This document shows positions 8,843 to 20,218 of a stretch of 64,000 nucleotides of DNA, one piece after another. Below the pieces are notes generated by a model, which saw only the letters and a program-made list of their open reading frames with translations, was not told where the DNA came from and did not search any database. The first letter of the stretch is position 1, and every line of letters begins with the position of its first letter. Origin of the DNA: Novosphingobium sp. SG707 (GTDB taxonomy: Bacteria > Pseudomonadota > Alphaproteobacteria > Sphingomonadales > Sphingomonadaceae); assembly GCF_012275515.1 (NCBI RefSeq), contig NZ_JAAZQL010000008.1:124001-188000 (forward strand), written 5' to 3'. The position numbers and the translations under genes are program-made.

Positions 8843-10093
8843 ATGACTGAGGCAAACATCACGCAAATCGGCGCCACCGCGCCCCTGCTCACCATCGATG
8901 ATATCCGCGCCGCCGCAGGGCGAATTGCGGGCCATGTGGTGCGCACCGACATGGACCATTCGCGGACCCTGTCGAAGATTTGCGGCTGCGAAGTCTATCT
9001 CAAGTTCGAAAACCTCCAGTTTACCGCCGCCTATAAGGAACGCGGCGCGCTCAATGCCCTTTTGCATCTGACCCAGGAACAGCGCGACCGGGGCGTTATC
9101 GCCGCCAGCGCGGGCAATCATGCCCAGGGCCTGTCCTATCACGGCAGCCGTCTTGGCGTGCCCGTGACGATCGTCATGCCCAAGACCACGCCCACCGTGA
9201 AGGTGATGCAGACCGAGAGTGTGGGCGGCAAGGTCGTGCTCGAGGGCGAGACGTTCGACGAGGCCTATGCCTATGCGCGCAGCATGGAGAAGCAGTTGGG
9301 CCTGACCTTTGTTCATCCCTTCGACGATCCGCTGGTCGCCGCCGGACAGGGCACGGTTGCGCTCGAAATGCTGGAGGACCAGCCTGATCTCGACATGCTG
9401 GTGATCCCGGTGGGCGGGGGCGGCCTGTCGACCGGCATGGGCACGGCGGCGCGCGCGATCAAGCCGGGCATCGGCCTGATCGGGGTCGAGGCCGAGCTGT
9501 ATCCTTCGATGTACAACCTGCTCAAGGGCACCAATTACCCCATCGGCGGCGACACGCTGGCCGAGGGGATTGCGGTCAAGGAGCCGGGCGAGTTCACCTC
9601 GAAGGTGCTGGCGCAATTGCTCGACGATTTCGTGCTGGTGTCGGAAAGCGAGTTGGAACATGCGCTGTGCCTGTTGCTCAACATCGAAAAGACGGTGGTC
9701 GAGGGCGCGGGCGCGGCGGGTCTGGCCGCGCTGATGGCACATCGCCATCTGTTCAAGGGCAAGAAGGTGGGCATCGTCCTGTCGGGCGGCAATATCGACC
9801 AGCGCCTGCTGGCCAATGTGCTGCTGCGCGATCTGGCGCGTTCGGGCCGTCTGGCGCGTCTGAAGCTGACGCTGCAGGATCGCCCAGGCGCGCTGTTCAA
9901 GGTGGTCGAGGAATTCAACCGCCATCAGGTCAATATCATCGAGGTCTATCACCAGCGCATCTTCACCCATCTGCCCGCCAAGGGGCTGACGGCGGACATC
10001 GAATGCGAGGCGCGCGACGGCGAACAGATCGACGCATTGGTTAACGCCCTGCGCGCCAAGGGCTATGAGGTGGTGCAGGCCGAAGTGAGCTGA
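8843..10093 (+). CDS. ilvA: Threonine ammonia-lyase (threonine dehydratase) with ACT domain
   Basis: PLP enzyme of fold type II that deaminates threonine to 2-oxobutanoate, first step toward isoleucine. The 416-residue protein has the PLP lysine in FTAAYKERGALN (about residue 65), SAGNHAQGLSYH, the phosphate loop VGGGGLSTGMGTA, and a C-terminal single ACT domain from about residue 335 (LKLTLQDRPGALFKVVEEF). One ACT domain and this length fit the shorter catabolic/biosynthetic hybrid type common in alphaproteobacteria, so allosteric control is likely but its ligand is uncertain. Start has an AAGGA site just upstream. It is divergent from the dehydrogenase gene with a 138-bp shared promoter region. 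Confidence 0.93.
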   Translation: MTEANITQIGATAPLLTIDDIRAAAGRIAGHVVRTDMDHSRTLSKICGCEVYLKFENLQFTAAYKERGALNALLHLTQEQRDRGVIAASAGNHAQGLSYHGSRLGVPVTIVMPKTTPTVKVMQTESVGGKVVLEGETFDEAYAYARSMEKQLGLTFVHPFDDPLVAAGQGTVALEMLEDQPDLDMLVIPVGGGGLSTGMGTAARAIKPGIGLIGVEAELYPSMYNLLKGTNYPIGGDTLAEGIAVKEPGEFTSKVLAQLLDDFVLVSESELEHALCLLLNIEKTVVEGAGAAGLAALMAHRHLFKGKKVGIVLSGGNIDQRLLANVLLRDLARSGRLARLKLTLQDRPGALFKVVEEFNRHQVNIIEVYHQRIFTHLPAKGLTADIECEARDGEQIDALVNALRAKGYEVVQAEVS

Positions 10094-10100
10094 GGAAACC

Positions 10101-10137
10101 CACAGGGGGTCGGTTAACGCGATCCTGACCCCCTGTG
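10101..10137 (+). terminator. Hairpin after ilvA, no U-tract
   Basis: A perfect 11-bp stem CACAGGGGGTC / GACCCCCTGTG with a 15-base loop, 8 bases after the ilvA stop. No T-run follows, so it may be a weak terminator or an mRNA 3-prime stabiliser. The rest of the gap to bpt (10138-10306) shows nothing convincing. Confidence 0.55.
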
Positions 10138-10306
10138 CCTATATGGGGCAATGGATGAAATTAGCGCCAAAATAACGGTTAAACGCTTTGACGCCATGAA
10201 CCAGCGGGGCATAAAGTCGGCCTATGGCGCGCAATGACCGAAAGCGGGAGCCAACCCGCCGGTTAACAGACAAAGCGTCTTGGCCAGTTTAAGGATCGCA
10301 AAAACA

Positions 10307-11218
10307 GTGACCGCCCCCGTTCGCTTTCCCCGGTTTTTCGTGACGGCGCCCGCGCCATGCCCCTATCTGGCGGGCCGGACCGAACGCAAGGTGTTTACCG
10401 AACTCAAGGGCCCCCATGCCGATGCGCTCAACGATGCGCTGGGCCGCATCGGTTTCCGGCGCAGCCAGACGGTGGCCTATCGCCCCTCTTGCGTGGATTG
10501 CAGCGCCTGCGTTTCGGTGCGCGTGGTCACGGGCGAATTTGTCCCCAATTCGGCGCAGAAGAAAAACCTTAAACGCAACAGCGATCTGGTCGCCTCGGTT
10601 TGCCACCCCTGGTCCACGGCCGAACAGTTCGCCTTGCTCCAGCGCTATCTTGCCGCACGCCACCCCGGCGGGGGCATGGCGACAATGGACGAGGTGGATT
10701 ATGCGGATATGGTGGAACATACGCCGGTCACCAGCTATGTGATCGAGTATAGGGAGCCCTCGACCGGTTCTCAGCCGGGCCGTCTTGTGGGGGCCTGTCT
10801 GACGGATCGGCAGGGCGATGGGTTGTCGATGATCTATTCCTTCTATGACCCAGAACATGCGACACGGACCGGGCTTGGCAATTATATCATCCTTGATCAC
10901 ATCCGCAGGGCGGCCAGCGAGGGCCTGCCCTATGTGTACCTCGGCTATTGGGTCGATGGGTCCGAAAGGATGCAATATAAGGTCCGGTATCGTCCGCTCG
11001 AAAGGCTGGGGCGTGACGGGTGGATGCGCCTGTCCGATGATGAACAGGATGCGCTTATCCGCGCCACCGCAGGTCGCAGCGGGCCTGCCGAACCCGCCAC
11101 GCGCGATCCTGCCGCTGAGGGGCGGGAAGACGGGAGCGCCGAACCCGGCAAGTTTGACGCGGGCAAATTTGTCGAGCGCGATCCGCAGGATCTATGGAGC
11201 CGCAGCAGCCGGTTCTAA
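10307..11218 (+). CDS. bpt: Aspartate/glutamate leucyltransferase (arginyltransferase family)
   Basis: A 303-residue aminoacyl-tRNA-protein transferase of the ATE family that adds an amino acid (leucine in bacterial Bpt) to N-terminal Asp or Glu, making N-degrons for ClpAP. The family blocks are [32 protein letters not shown] with its Cys pair, FSLVxS-like region [12 protein letters not shown], and [14 protein letters not shown]...[19 protein letters not shown]. The GTG at 10307 is chosen because AAGGA lies 11 bases upstream; a TTG at 10280 would add 9 residues. The last 50 bases overlap the proposed tamA start in another frame. Confidence 0.88.
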   Translation: MTAPVRFPRFFVTAPAPCPYLAGRTERKVFTELKGPHADALNDALGRIGFRRSQTVAYRPSCVDCSACVSVRVVTGEFVPNSAQKKNLKRNSDLVASVCHPWSTAEQFALLQRYLAARHPGGGMATMDEVDYADMVEHTPVTSYVIEYREPSTGSQPGRLVGACLTDRQGDGLSMIYSFYDPEHATRTGLGNYIILDHIRRAASEGLPYVYLGYWVDGSERMQYKVRYRPLERLGRDGWMRLSDDEQDALIRATAGRSGPAEPATRDPAAEGREDGSAEPGKFDAGKFVERDPQDLWSRSSRF

Positions 11219-13508
11219 AACCGACTGGCTGTGCGGGGCCGCGCTGGCGCTGGTGCTGGCCGGGGGGGCGCCGCTGGCCGCGCAGCAGCGCCAGACCGAT
11301 GATGACCTGCGCGCGCTGATTCCCGATGCGGCGCTGAGTGATCCCGAGGGCTGGGCCAAGGCGCAGGCGGCCAAGAAATCGGTGGCCAAAGAGGCGCCGC
11401 CGCCCGTTGCGGTTGCTGCGCCTGCGGTCTCCGCCCCGCCGGTCAATCTGGCCGCGCTGATCCCTGATTCGCCGATGGATGTGATCGCCGGGCTCGACCT
11501 GCCCTGGCCCGAACCGGGCAAGGAGGAAGCCACGATCCCGATCCCTGCCGCTCTGGCCGCGCAGGAGGATGGCGAAACACTCGCCGCCGCGATGGAGCGT
11601 GTGCCGCCGCCGGGCGCGGCGCGTCTGGCTGCGCGCAATCCGGCGGATGCCAAGGCGCAGGGCAAAGAGCAAGCCAAAGAGCAAGAGCGCGAGACGATAC
11701 TGGCCTCGGGCCGGGCGCGGCTGGTGTGGCCCGCCGATGCGGCCGCCATGCCCGAGCGCGAGGCGTTCGAGCGCCGTTTCCGCGATCTGTCCGCGCTGCA
11801 GGGGCTGGGCGCGCATGATGCCGATGCGCTGGCGCAAGTGGTGGTACGCGGCAGCAGCGACCGCAAGCTGCTGGAAAAGCTGCTGCGGGTCTATGGCTAT
11901 TACGATGGCGAGGTAACACAATCGCTGATCGGGCCGGATCCGGGCGCCGATGGCACGCCGGGGTCAGGCACCGCCGGCGCCGGCGCGCCGCCCACCGGGG
12001 TGCGTTTCGATATGGACCCGGGCGCGCGTTATCACATCGGGGCGATCACGACGGGGCGGCTGGACGATACGGGCAAGGATGCCGCGCGGTTGCGCGCCGC
12101 GCTGGCGATCAAGACCGGCGATCCGCTCGATATGGACGCGATCACGGCGGGCACGAATGATCTGGCCAAGGCGCTGGGCGAGGCGGGCTATCCCTTTGCC
12201 AAGGTGCCCCCGGCCTCGCTGACCATCGACCATGCCCGCGACGAGGGCGATGTCGATGTGGCGGTCGAACCGGGCGGGCCATATCGCTATGGCGCGATCA
12301 CATCGGCGCTGCCGCGAGTGATGTCGCCGAACCATCTGGGCGATATTGCGCGGTTCAAGCCGGGGCAGGTGTGGAACCAGAAGGACGTTGAGGACCTGCG
12401 CCGCGCGGTGCTGGCCACGGGCCTTGTCGCGGGCGTCAATGTCACCCCGCGCGAAACCGCCCCGCCCAAGGATGGCCAGCCCGGCGTGGTGGCGCTGGAT
12501 GTGGCGATGAGCCGGGCACCGGTCCACACCATTGCCGGCGAGATCGGTTATGACACCGGGCAGGGCGCGCGCGTCGGGGCCAGTTGGGAAAACCGCAATC
12601 TGTTTCCGCCTGAAGGCTCGCTGAAACTGCGCGGCGTGGTGGGCACGAACGAGCAGTTGGCCGGGGCCACCTTCCGCCGCGCCAATTTCCTGGGCCGCGA
12701 CCGGCAATTGACGGTCGATCTTTATGCCACGAACACCACGCTGATCTCCTATGCCGCGCGCAAGGTGGCCTTTGCCACCAGCTATGAACGGTTGACCAAC
12801 CTGTTGTTTCAAAAGCCCTGGACATGGTCGATGGGGCTGGAAGTCGAAGCGTCGGAGGAGCGCGAGGGCGTGCCGAGCGGCGTGACCACCGGGCGTATCC
12901 TGTATATCACCACCGCGCTGCCGCTGCGCGCGGGGATCGACAGCACCGACAATCTGCTCGACCCGACCAAGGGGCACCGCGCCTCGCTGCGCATTTCGCC
13001 CGAACAGAGCTGGGCGCGCGAAACGCAGTCGCGCTATGCCCGCATTCAGGCCGATGCCAGCTTCTATCGCTCGTTCGACAAGGTTGTGCTGGCGTCGCGC
13101 GTGCGGCTGGGAACGATGCCGGGTTCCGACATCGACTATGTTGCGCCCTCTCGGCGGTTTTATGCGGGCGGCGGGGCCTCGATCCGGGGCTATGGCTATA
13201 ATCTGGTCGGCCCGCGCAACGCTCTGGGCGAGCCCAAGGGCGGGCGCTCGCTCTATGAATTCTCGATCGAGGCGCGGGTCAACACGCATTTCTTTGGCGG
13301 TGCGCTGCAACTGGTGCCCTTCCTTGACGCGGGCGGGGTCGAGGCGGGCACGGTGCCCAAATTCAACGACTGGCGCTATGGCGCTGGTCTGGGTATCCGC
13401 TATCGCACCGGCTTCGGCCCGATCCGCATTGACGTGGGCACTCCGCTCAATCCAAGGGCGGGGGACAGCCGGATCGGCGTTTATGTCGCACTGGGACAGG
13501 CGTTCTGA
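11169..13508 (+). CDS. tamA: Outer-membrane assembly factor TamA (POTRA plus Omp85 barrel)
   Basis: Omp85-family protein that with TamB inserts outer-membrane proteins or moves phospholipids. The signal segment [21 protein letters not shown] precedes a Pro/Ala-rich stretch, then POTRA-like domains (about 190-430) and a barrel with [15 protein letters not shown] and [17 protein letters not shown], the VRGY/F motif of Omp85 loop 6. The last residue is Phe, as expected for barrel proteins. No ATG lies between the bpt stop and the signal peptide; the TTG at 11169, inside bpt, gives a basic n-region (SSAIRRIYG) and is my choice, with moderate certainty. The stop overlaps tamB (TGATG). Confidence 0.88.
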   Translation: MSSAIRRIYGAAAAGSKTDWLCGAALALVLAGGAPLAAQQRQTDDDLRALIPDAALSDPEGWAKAQAAKKSVAKEAPPPVAVAAPAVSAPPVNLAALIPDSPMDVIAGLDLPWPEPGKEEATIPIPAALAAQEDGETLAAAMERVPPPGAARLAARNPADAKAQGKEQAKEQERETILASGRARLVWPADAAAMPEREAFERRFRDLSALQGLGAHDADALAQVVVRGSSDRKLLEKLLRVYGYYDGEVTQSLIGPDPGADGTPGSGTAGAGAPPTGVRFDMDPGARYHIGAITTGRLDDTGKDAARLRAALAIKTGDPLDMDAITAGTNDLAKALGEAGYPFAKVPPASLTIDHARDEGDVDVAVEPGGPYRYGAITSALPRVMSPNHLGDIARFKPGQVWNQKDVEDLRRAVLATGLVAGVNVTPRETAPPKDGQPGVVALDVAMSRAPVHTIAGEIGYDTGQGARVGASWENRNLFPPEGSLKLRGVVGTNEQLAGATFRRANFLGRDRQLTVDLYATNTTLISYAARKVAFATSYERLTNLLFQKPWTWSMGLEVEASEEREGVPSGVTTGRILYITTALPLRAGIDSTDNLLDPTKGHRASLRISPEQSWARETQSRYARIQADASFYRSFDKVVLASRVRLGTMPGSDIDYVAPSRRFYAGGGASIRGYGYNLVGPRNALGEPKGGRSLYEFSIEARVNTHFFGGALQLVPFLDAGGVEAGTVPKFNDWRYGAGLGIRYRTGFGPIRIDVGTPLNPRAGDSRIGVYVALGQAF

Positions 13509-16500
13509 TGACGCAGGGGGCGGACATTCAGGAACAGCCACAGCCGGAAGCGCCGCAGCAGGACGCGCCCCGCGTGCGTGGCGGGCTGGGCTGGCGCAAA
13601 TATGCGCTGGGCCTGCCGTTGGGGATTGTGGGCGCGGCGGCGGCCTTGCTGGTCGGGCTGGATACGCCGATCGGGCATCGCCTGATTGCCGATATTATCG
13701 CGGCCAACGAACTGGACAATGGGCTGCGCGTCTCGATCGGGCGGATCGAGGGGTCGATCTATGGCCGGGCGCGGCTATCGGGCATCGTGCTGCGTGATAC
13801 GCATGGCATTTTTCTGCGCGCGGGCGAGGGCGTGTTCGACTGGCGCCCGATCAACTGGTTCTCCTCGGGGCTCGATATTCGCGAGGTGGTGCTGCGCCGC
13901 GCCACGTTGCAGCGCGTTCCCGAATTTCGCGCGACGGCGGCCGATGGGCAATTATGGCCCGATTTCGATGTGCGGCTCGACCGGGTGGCGCTGGAAAAGC
14001 TGGTGATTGCCAAGCCGGTGCTGGGGGTGGAGCGCCGGATCGATGCGCAGGGCAGCCTGCGCGTAGCCAAGGGTCTTGCCGCGATCCGGCTGAACGGCAG
14101 GTTGGGGGGCGAGGATCGGCTCTCGCTGGTGCTGGACGCGCAAAGGGCGCAGGATCGGTTTACTCTCTCGCTGGACTATAACGCGCCCAAAAACGGGCTG
14201 CTGGCCGCGCTGACGCGCAGCCGCGCCGCGCGCGAGGTCCGCGCCGAGGGCCGGGGAAGCTGGAAGGTCTGGTCGGGCTGGGCCAAGGCACAGCAGGACG
14301 GGCGCAATGCCGTGGCGGTCAATTTCGCCAACAGCGAAGGCGCGGTCCGTTTCGACGGCAAATTGTGGAGCGATCCGGTGCTGTCCGAAGGGCAGCGCCA
14401 TACGCTGGGCGGCGGGGTGATCGCGCTGGCGGGCAAGGGCGTGGTGGCAGATCGGCGCTTTACCGGCGATCTGTCGGCCCGCGCGCCCAATCTGAGCGCG
14501 CAGGGCAAGGGCGTGCTGGATCTGAGGCGGCAGAGTTTTGTCGACTGGGTGCTCAATCTCAAGGGCGGGCCGCGCCTGCCTTTGGGCAAGGATGACGAAT
14601 TCGCCGGGCTGGAGGTCCGCGCGCTGATGAACGGGGCCTTTGCCGCCCCGCGCGCGCATATCGTCGCCCGGACCCTACGCTGGCGCAGCCAGACCACGGT
14701 GTTTGAGGGCATGACGGCGGATGGCAATTTGCGCCGCGAGGGCGCGCGCTGGGTCCTGCCCGTGCAATTGACCGCCGCGCAGATCCGCACGAAAGACGGC
14801 AGGTTCGATCCCGAATTGCACCATGTCCGCGCGGCGGGAACGCTGGCGCTCGAGGGCATGCGGCTGACCAGCGCGGACGTGGCGCTGGCCATTCCCCATG
14901 GCACCGCGCGGGCCAGTCTGAACGCCGATCTGGCGCGGGGTGACTGGGTGGTGCAGGGCAAGGCGGGGCTGCATGGCTGGCCCCTGTCGCTGGGGCCTGC
15001 CGATGCGCAGGGAAAGGTGCGGGTCAGCGGGGCGCGGGGCGCGCCGTGGCGGGTCGCGGCCGATGTGACGGGCGCTATCGCCCAATTGAGCAGCCATAGT
15101 CTGGAAAATCTGACGGGCGGCGCCTTGCGCTTTGCCGGCCATGTCGATGTGGCGCAGGGCAACCATCTGGCCGTCACGCGCGGCCGGATCGATGCGCCTT
15201 CGTTGCAGATGGTACTGGAGGGCGGGCGCGACGGCGATGGCCGGATCGCGTTGAATGCGCGGGGGCAGCAGGAGCGCTATGGCAGCTTTGCCGGTGAACT
15301 GAGCATTGGCGATGACGGCCCGCGCGGTCAGGTTCGTTTGCAGGACCCGCTGCCGACCCTGGGTGTCAAGGATGTGCTGGTGGTGCTGACGCCGGAGGCC
15401 GAAGCGCTGCGGATCGAGGCGCGGGGCGATTCAACCGTCGGCCCCTTTACCGGGACGGCGGGTTTGATCGTGCCCAAGGGCGAGGGACGCACAAGGCTGG
15501 AATTGCGCGATTTCCTCTTGTCCAGCACCCATGTCACCGGCTCGGTGATGCTTGATGACGAGGGGGCCGACGGGCATCTGACGGTATCGGGCGGCGGGGT
15601 GGCGGGGCTGATCGCTCTGGCGCCGCGCGGGGGCGGACAGAGCGTGGATGCCTCGCTGGACGCGCGCAATGCCCATTTCGAGGGCGAGCGGCCGCTGACC
15701 ATCGCGTCCGGGCGGCTCAAGGTCAGCGGGCAATTGCTGAAACAGCATACGACGCTGTCGGCGGATCTGTTTGCGCAGGGGATCGGCAAGGGCAAGCTGT
15801 TCATCGGGCGGCTGGGGCTGGCGGCGCGGCTGAACGATGGCAATGGCACGGTCAATGCCACGATGGGCGGGCGCAAGGGCAGCCGTTTCGATCTTCAGGT
15901 GAGCAGCGATATCGCGCCGGGCAAGGTGTCCGTGCTGGCCGGGGGCAGTTTTGCCGGGCAGAAGATCGCCATGCCGCGCCGTGCCCTGTTCACGGTGGAA
16001 AGCCGCGATGGAGCGCCGGGTGTATGGCGTCTGGCGCCCAGCCAGATCGACTTTGGCGGCGGGCGCGTGGTGGCGCAGGGGCTGATCGGCAATGGTTCGA
16101 CCGAGCTGGATCTGGGGCTGGTTGCGATGCCGCTTTCGCTGGCCGATGTGGTGGTGCCCGACATTGGCCTAGGGGGCAAAGTGTCGGGCAAGCTGACCTA
16201 TGTGCAGCGTCGCGAGGCTCTGCCCGAGGGCGAGGCAAGGGTGATCGTCAAGGGGCTGACGCGTTCCGGGCTGATGCTGACCTCGCGGCCGGTCGATGTG
16301 GCGGTGGTCACGCGGCTGGGCGCGCGGGCGCTCGATCTGCGCGCGGTGGCCAGTGAGGGCGGCGCGGCGCGCGGGCGTTTGCAGGCGCGGATCGACCAAT
16401 TGGCCGACACGGGCGCGATCAATGAAAGATTGGGCGCGGGAAGGTTGGCGGCGCAGATGCGCTATGCCGGGCCTGCGGATGCGCTGTGGCGGTTGATGGC

Positions 16501-17728
16501 GCTGGATGCGTTTGACCTGTCGGGGCCGGTGGAGATCGCCGCAGATATGAGCGGGACGCTCGACGATCCCAGCATCCGCGGGTCGCTGGCGGGCAAGGGG
16601 ATGCGGTTGCAGAGCGCGGCCTCGGGCACGGACATTGGCAATGTCGATGTCAAAGGCGATTTCGACGGCTCGGCGCTCAGCCTCAGCACGCTGTCGGGCG
16701 TGGCGCCGGGCGGTGGGCTGGTGACGGGCAGCGGCCGGGTCGATTTCGCCCAGATGGGGCCGGGGCGCGGGCCGTCCATCGACGTGGCGTTGGCGGCGCG
16801 GCGGGCGCAATTGATCTCGCGGCCCGATATGGCGCTGAGCGCGTCGGGGCCGATCCGCATCATGTCCGATGGCATGACCGGCACGATCGCCGGGCGTCTC
16901 TCGATTGATTCCGCCCGCTGGCGGCTGGGTCAGGCGAGTTCGGCGACGGATCTGCCCAGTCTGCCCACGCGCGAGATCAACCGGCGCGCCGATATCGCCC
17001 CGGCCTCCGAGCGCGATATGCCCTGGCGGCTGATGGTCGATGCGTCGGGTGGGAATATTCGCCTGTCCGGGCTGGGGCTGAACAGTTTGTGGAACGCGGA
17101 TCTGAAATTGCGCGGGGCCTTGCAGGAGCCCGCCATCAGCGGGGTGGCCACGCTGGTCGAAGGCAGCTATGATTTTGCCAGCAAGCATTTCGACCTGACG
17201 CGCGGGCGGATCAGCTTTGATGGATCGACCCCGGTGGACCCCAGGCTGGATATGGCCGCAACCGCCACGGTCAACAATCTGACCGCGACGGTGACGGTGC
17301 GGGGCACGTCGCTGCGTCCGGAAATCGCGTTCTCCTCGGTGCCTGCGTTGCCGGAAGAGGAATTGTTGTCGCGCATTCTGTTCGGCGATTCGATCACCCA
17401 GATTTCCGCGCCTGAGGCCCTGCAACTGGGGGCGGCGCTGGCGGCGCTGCATGGCGGGGGCGGGCTGGACCCGATCAACAAGCTGCGCAGCGTGATCGGG
17501 CTCGACCGGCTGCGGTTCGTGTCCGCCGATGCCACCATCGGGCGGCAGACGGGCGTGGCTGTGGGCAAATATCTTGGGCGGCACATCTATGCCGAGATCG
17601 TGACCGACGGGCGCGGCTATTCGGCCACCAATGTCGAGTTTCGTCTGACCAGTTGGCTGGCGTTGCTCGGCACAGTGGCGAGTACGGGGCGGCAGAGTGT
17701 GAATGCCAAGGTGTCGAAGGATTATTGA
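13508..17728 (+). CDS. tamB: Translocation and assembly module protein TamB (AsmA-like/DUF490)
   Basis: A 1406-residue inner-membrane-anchored periplasmic protein. It has a Gln/Pro-rich cytoplasmic start, one membrane helix around residues 35-58 (YALGLPLGIVGAAAALLVGL), a very long repetitive beta-rich body of the bridge-like lipid-transfer type, and the conserved TamB C-terminal domain (about 1080-1406) with VEGSYDFASKHFDLTRGRISF and ALPEEELLSRILFG. It spans the periplasm and pairs with TamA; the shared TGATG shows coupled translation. Length is usual. Repeat copy B follows directly. Confidence 0.94.
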   Translation: MTQGADIQEQPQPEAPQQDAPRVRGGLGWRKYALGLPLGIVGAAAALLVGLDTPIGHRLIADIIAANELDNGLRVSIGRIEGSIYGRARLSGIVLRDTHGIFLRAGEGVFDWRPINWFSSGLDIREVVLRRATLQRVPEFRATAADGQLWPDFDVRLDRVALEKLVIAKPVLGVERRIDAQGSLRVAKGLAAIRLNGRLGGEDRLSLVLDAQRAQDRFTLSLDYNAPKNGLLAALTRSRAAREVRAEGRGSWKVWSGWAKAQQDGRNAVAVNFANSEGAVRFDGKLWSDPVLSEGQRHTLGGGVIALAGKGVVADRRFTGDLSARAPNLSAQGKGVLDLRRQSFVDWVLNLKGGPRLPLGKDDEFAGLEVRALMNGAFAAPRAHIVARTLRWRSQTTVFEGMTADGNLRREGARWVLPVQLTAAQIRTKDGRFDPELHHVRAAGTLALEGMRLTSADVALAIPHGTARASLNADLARGDWVVQGKAGLHGWPLSLGPADAQGKVRVSGARGAPWRVAADVTGAIAQLSSHSLENLTGGALRFAGHVDVAQGNHLAVTRGRIDAPSLQMVLEGGRDGDGRIALNARGQQERYGSFAGELSIGDDGPRGQVRLQDPLPTLGVKDVLVVLTPEAEALRIEARGDSTVGPFTGTAGLIVPKGEGRTRLELRDFLLSSTHVTGSVMLDDEGADGHLTVSGGGVAGLIALAPRGGGQSVDASLDARNAHFEGERPLTIASGRLKVSGQLLKQHTTLSADLFAQGIGKGKLFIGRLGLAARLNDGNGTVNATMGGRKGSRFDLQVSSDIAPGKVSVLAGGSFAGQKIAMPRRALFTVESRDGAPGVWRLAPSQIDFGGGRVVAQGLIGNGSTELDLGLVAMPLSLADVVVPDIGLGGKVSGKLTYVQRREALPEGEARVIVKGLTRSGLMLTSRPVDVAVVTRLGARALDLRAVASEGGAARGRLQARIDQLADTGAINERLGAGRLAAQMRYAGPADALWRLMALDAFDLSGPVEIAADMSGTLDDPSIRGSLAGKGMRLQSAASGTDIGNVDVKGDFDGSALSLSTLSGVAPGGGLVTGSGRVDFAQMGPGRGPSIDVALAARRAQLISRPDMALSASGPIRIMSDGMTGTIAGRLSIDSARWRLGQASSATDLPSLPTREINRRADIAPASERDMPWRLMVDASGGNIRLSGLGLNSLWNADLKLRGALQEPAISGVATLVEGSYDFASKHFDLTRGRISFDGSTPVDPRLDMAATATVNNLTATVTVRGTSLRPEIAFSSVPALPEEELLSRILFGDSITQISAPEALQLGAALAALHGGGGLDPINKLRSVIGLDRLRFVSADATIGRQTGVAVGKYLGRHIYAEIVTDGRGYSATNVEFRLTSWLALLGTVASTGRQSVNAKVSKDY

Positions 17729-17746
17729 TTTTTGAGCGGGGTTTAT

Positions 17747-17983
17747 GCCTCCGGCGGGCAAAGGGCGGGGGTCCTTTGCAATCCCGTTACTGTCGGTGTT
17801 GTGTGTGGGGGCGGCCTTTTGCGTCGGACGCGGCCTTGAAATTTTAAAGCCTGCGGCGCTGATCGGCGCTAGGCCGCCGCGCCGCAGGCTTTCTAACCTA
17901 CTGCCTTTACCACCCCGCTGCCGACCATACGCAACCCTATAATGGGATTGCAAAGGGACGAGTCCCTTTGCCCGCCGGAGGCA
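17747..17983. repeat. Composite intergenic repeat, copy B (P, core, inverted P)
   Basis: Module P at 17747-17787, core at 17846-17892 (AAAGCCTGCGGCGC...GCGCCGCAGGCTTT), and an inverted module P at 17941-17983, so the two ends are an inverted repeat of about 40 bp. It occupies the convergent gap between tamB and glnA. Together with the glnA terminator it explains the 336-bp gene-free stretch 17729-18064. Between modules lies GCGTCGGACGC, shared with copies A and D. Confidence 0.88.
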
Positions 17984-18003
17984 ACTGCCAACCCCTAACG
18001 CAA

Positions 18004-18036
18004 CAAAAAAGGCGCCCGGTTTCCCGGACGCCCTTC
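18004..18036 (-). terminator. Rho-independent terminator of glnA
   Basis: Read on the minus strand it is a GC stem (GGCGTCCGGG with CCGGGCGCC) followed by TTTTTT, about 30 bases after the glnA stop. Confidence 0.85.
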
Positions 18037-18064
18037 TTGTGCCTTGCAGCGATCCTGAGTGAGA

Positions 18065-19474
18065 TCAGGCGCTGTAGTACATGTCGAACTCGACGGCCGA
18101 CGGCGTGGTTTCCCAGCGCAGCACTTCGGGCCACTTGAGTTCGAGGTAGGAGTCGATCTGGTCCTTGGTGAACACGCCGCCTTCGAGGAGGAAGTCGTGG
18201 TCAGCAGCCAGCGAGTCCAGAGCTTCGCGGAGCGAACCGCAAACGGTGGGGACTTCGGCCAGCTCTTCGGGCGGCAGATCGTACAGGTTCTTGTCCATGG
18301 CTTCGCCGGGGTGGATCTTGTTCTTGATACCGTCAAGACCAGCCATCAGCAGAGCGGCATAGCACAGGTAGGGGTTGGCCATCGCGTCGGGGAAGCGGAA
18401 TTCAACGCGCTTCGCCTTGGTGCCGGCGCCGTAGGGGATGCGGCACGAGGCCGAACGGTTACGGGCCGAGTAGGCCAGCAGAACGGGGGCTTCATAGCCC
18501 GGCACCAGACGCTTGTAGCTGTTGGTGGTCGGGTTGGTGAAGGCGTTCAGGGCCTTGGCGTGCTTGATGACGCCGCCGATGAAGTACAGGCAGGTGTCCG
18601 ACAGACCGGCGTAGCCGTTGCCGGCGAACGTGTTCTGACCCTTATCCCAGATCGAGATGTGGGTGTGCATGCCGCTGCCGTTGTCCTTCATGATCGGCTT
18701 GGGCATGAACGTGGCGGTCTTGCCATAGGCATTGGCGACCTGATGCACGACATACTTGTAGACCTGCATGCGGTCGGCGGTGGTCACCAGCGTACCGAAG
18801 GTCAGACCCAGTTCGTGCTGAGCCGAGGCCACTTCGTGGTGGTGCTTGTCGCAGGGCAGGCCCATGTCGAGCATGGTCGAAACCATTTCGCCGCGGATGT
18901 CGACCAGGCTGTCGACCGGAGCCACGGGGAAGTAGCCGCCCTTGGCGCGCGGACGGTGGGCGAGGTTGCCGCCTTCATACGACTTGTTTGAGTTGGTCGG
19001 CAGTTCGATGTCGTCGATCGAGAAGCCGTTGCCATTGTAGCCGTCGTAGAACTTCACGTCGTCAAACACGAAGAATTCGGCTTCGGGGCCGACATAGACG
19101 GTGTCGCCAAGGCCGGTCGACTGCACGAAACCTTCGGCGCGCTTGGCGGTCGAACGGGGGTCGCGGGCATAGAGTTCGCCGGTCGAGGGTTCGACGATGT
19201 CGCAGACCAGGATCAGCATCGGGGTGGCCGAGAACGGATCGACATAAACAGCGTCGAGGTCGGGCTTGAGGATCATGTCCGACTCGTTGATGGCCTTCCA
19301 GCCTTCGATCGACGAACCGTCGAACATCAGGCCGTCTTCGAGTTCGCTTTCACCCAGGACCGAGGCGACCATGGTGAGGTGCTGCCACTTGCCCTTGGGG
19401 TCGGTGAAGCGCAGGTCGACCCACTCGATTTCCTCATCCTTGATCCGCGCAAGGATGTCTGCTGCAGTTGCCAT
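18065..19474 (-). CDS. glnA: Glutamine synthetase type I
   Basis: Dodecameric GSI that makes glutamine from glutamate, ammonia and ATP. The ATG at 19474 gives 469 residues, the same length as E. coli GlnA, and has GGAGAA upstream; an in-frame ATG 6 codons earlier is less likely. Visible motifs are [17 protein letters not shown], the ATP-binding [16 protein letters not shown]-like block, the metal-binding [15 protein letters not shown], and the adenylylation-loop [10 protein letters not shown] whose Tyr is the GlnE target. It follows glnB on the same strand, so the pair forms the usual glnBA unit. Confidence 0.98.
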   Translation of the reverse strand: MATAADILARIKDEEIEWVDLRFTDPKGKWQHLTMVASVLGESELEDGLMFDGSSIEGWKAINESDMILKPDLDAVYVDPFSATPMLILVCDIVEPSTGELYARDPRSTAKRAEGFVQSTGLGDTVYVGPEAEFFVFDDVKFYDGYNGNGFSIDDIELPTNSNKSYEGGNLAHRPRAKGGYFPVAPVDSLVDIRGEMVSTMLDMGLPCDKHHHEVASAQHELGLTFGTLVTTADRMQVYKYVVHQVANAYGKTATFMPKPIMKDNGSGMHTHISIWDKGQNTFAGNGYAGLSDTCLYFIGGVIKHAKALNAFTNPTTNSYKRLVPGYEAPVLLAYSARNRSASCRIPYGAGTKAKRVEFRFPDAMANPYLCYAALLMAGLDGIKNKIHPGEAMDKNLYDLPPEELAEVPTVCGSLREALDSLAADHDFLLEGGVFTKDQIDSYLELKWPEVLRWETTPSAVEFDMYYSA

Positions 19475-19580
19475 TCCGATAGTTCTCCGCATTATGGCCG
19501 GGGTCGACAGGTTCGAACCTCCGGCAAAGATTTCAAATTGCTTATGTAGGGCGGCCCGCCCGCAATGCCTGTGCCCTGCG

Positions 19581-19607
19581 CCCGATCCCTGACGGGGCAG
19601 GGACGGG
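19581..19607 (-). promoter_or_regulatory. Hairpin between glnB and glnA
   Basis: CCCGATCCCTG pairs with CAGGGACGGG 7 bases after the glnB stop. It lacks a T-run. It may reduce read-through from glnB into glnA or stabilise the glnB message; a separate glnA promoter could lie in the remaining 100 bp, where I see no clear sigma-54 site. Confidence 0.45.
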
Positions 19608-19614
19608 CAAGGGA

Positions 19615-20004
<390 letters not shown>

Positions 20005-20218
20005 TTACGCCAGCATCCGGACCGCGATGGCCGGACCTGATGCGGTTGACGCTGGTAAGGATCTAACAAGATTCGTGCCAGAGTCGATTGGGAAGGGATA
20101 GGACAAAGGAAGCCTGAGGAAAACCTCTGAAATGCGGCTTTGCACGAAAGATTTTCCGGAAAACCGGGGGTGTGCGGGCAGGATAATGACTCAAACTGCC
20201 AATTTTGCGATCATTTTT

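Noticed and set aside
10151-10237. Possible 28-codon peptide in the ilvA-bpt gap
   Set aside because: ATG and stop are present but there is no clear ribosome site, no homology I know and the length is within chance expectation.
10107-10309. Possible riboswitch or leader before bpt
   Set aside because: Only one simple hairpin; no conserved riboswitch core seen.
16169-17953. 594-codon minus-strand frame opposite tamB
   Set aside because: Codon-position mirror of tamB; runs through the repeat region without any family sequence.
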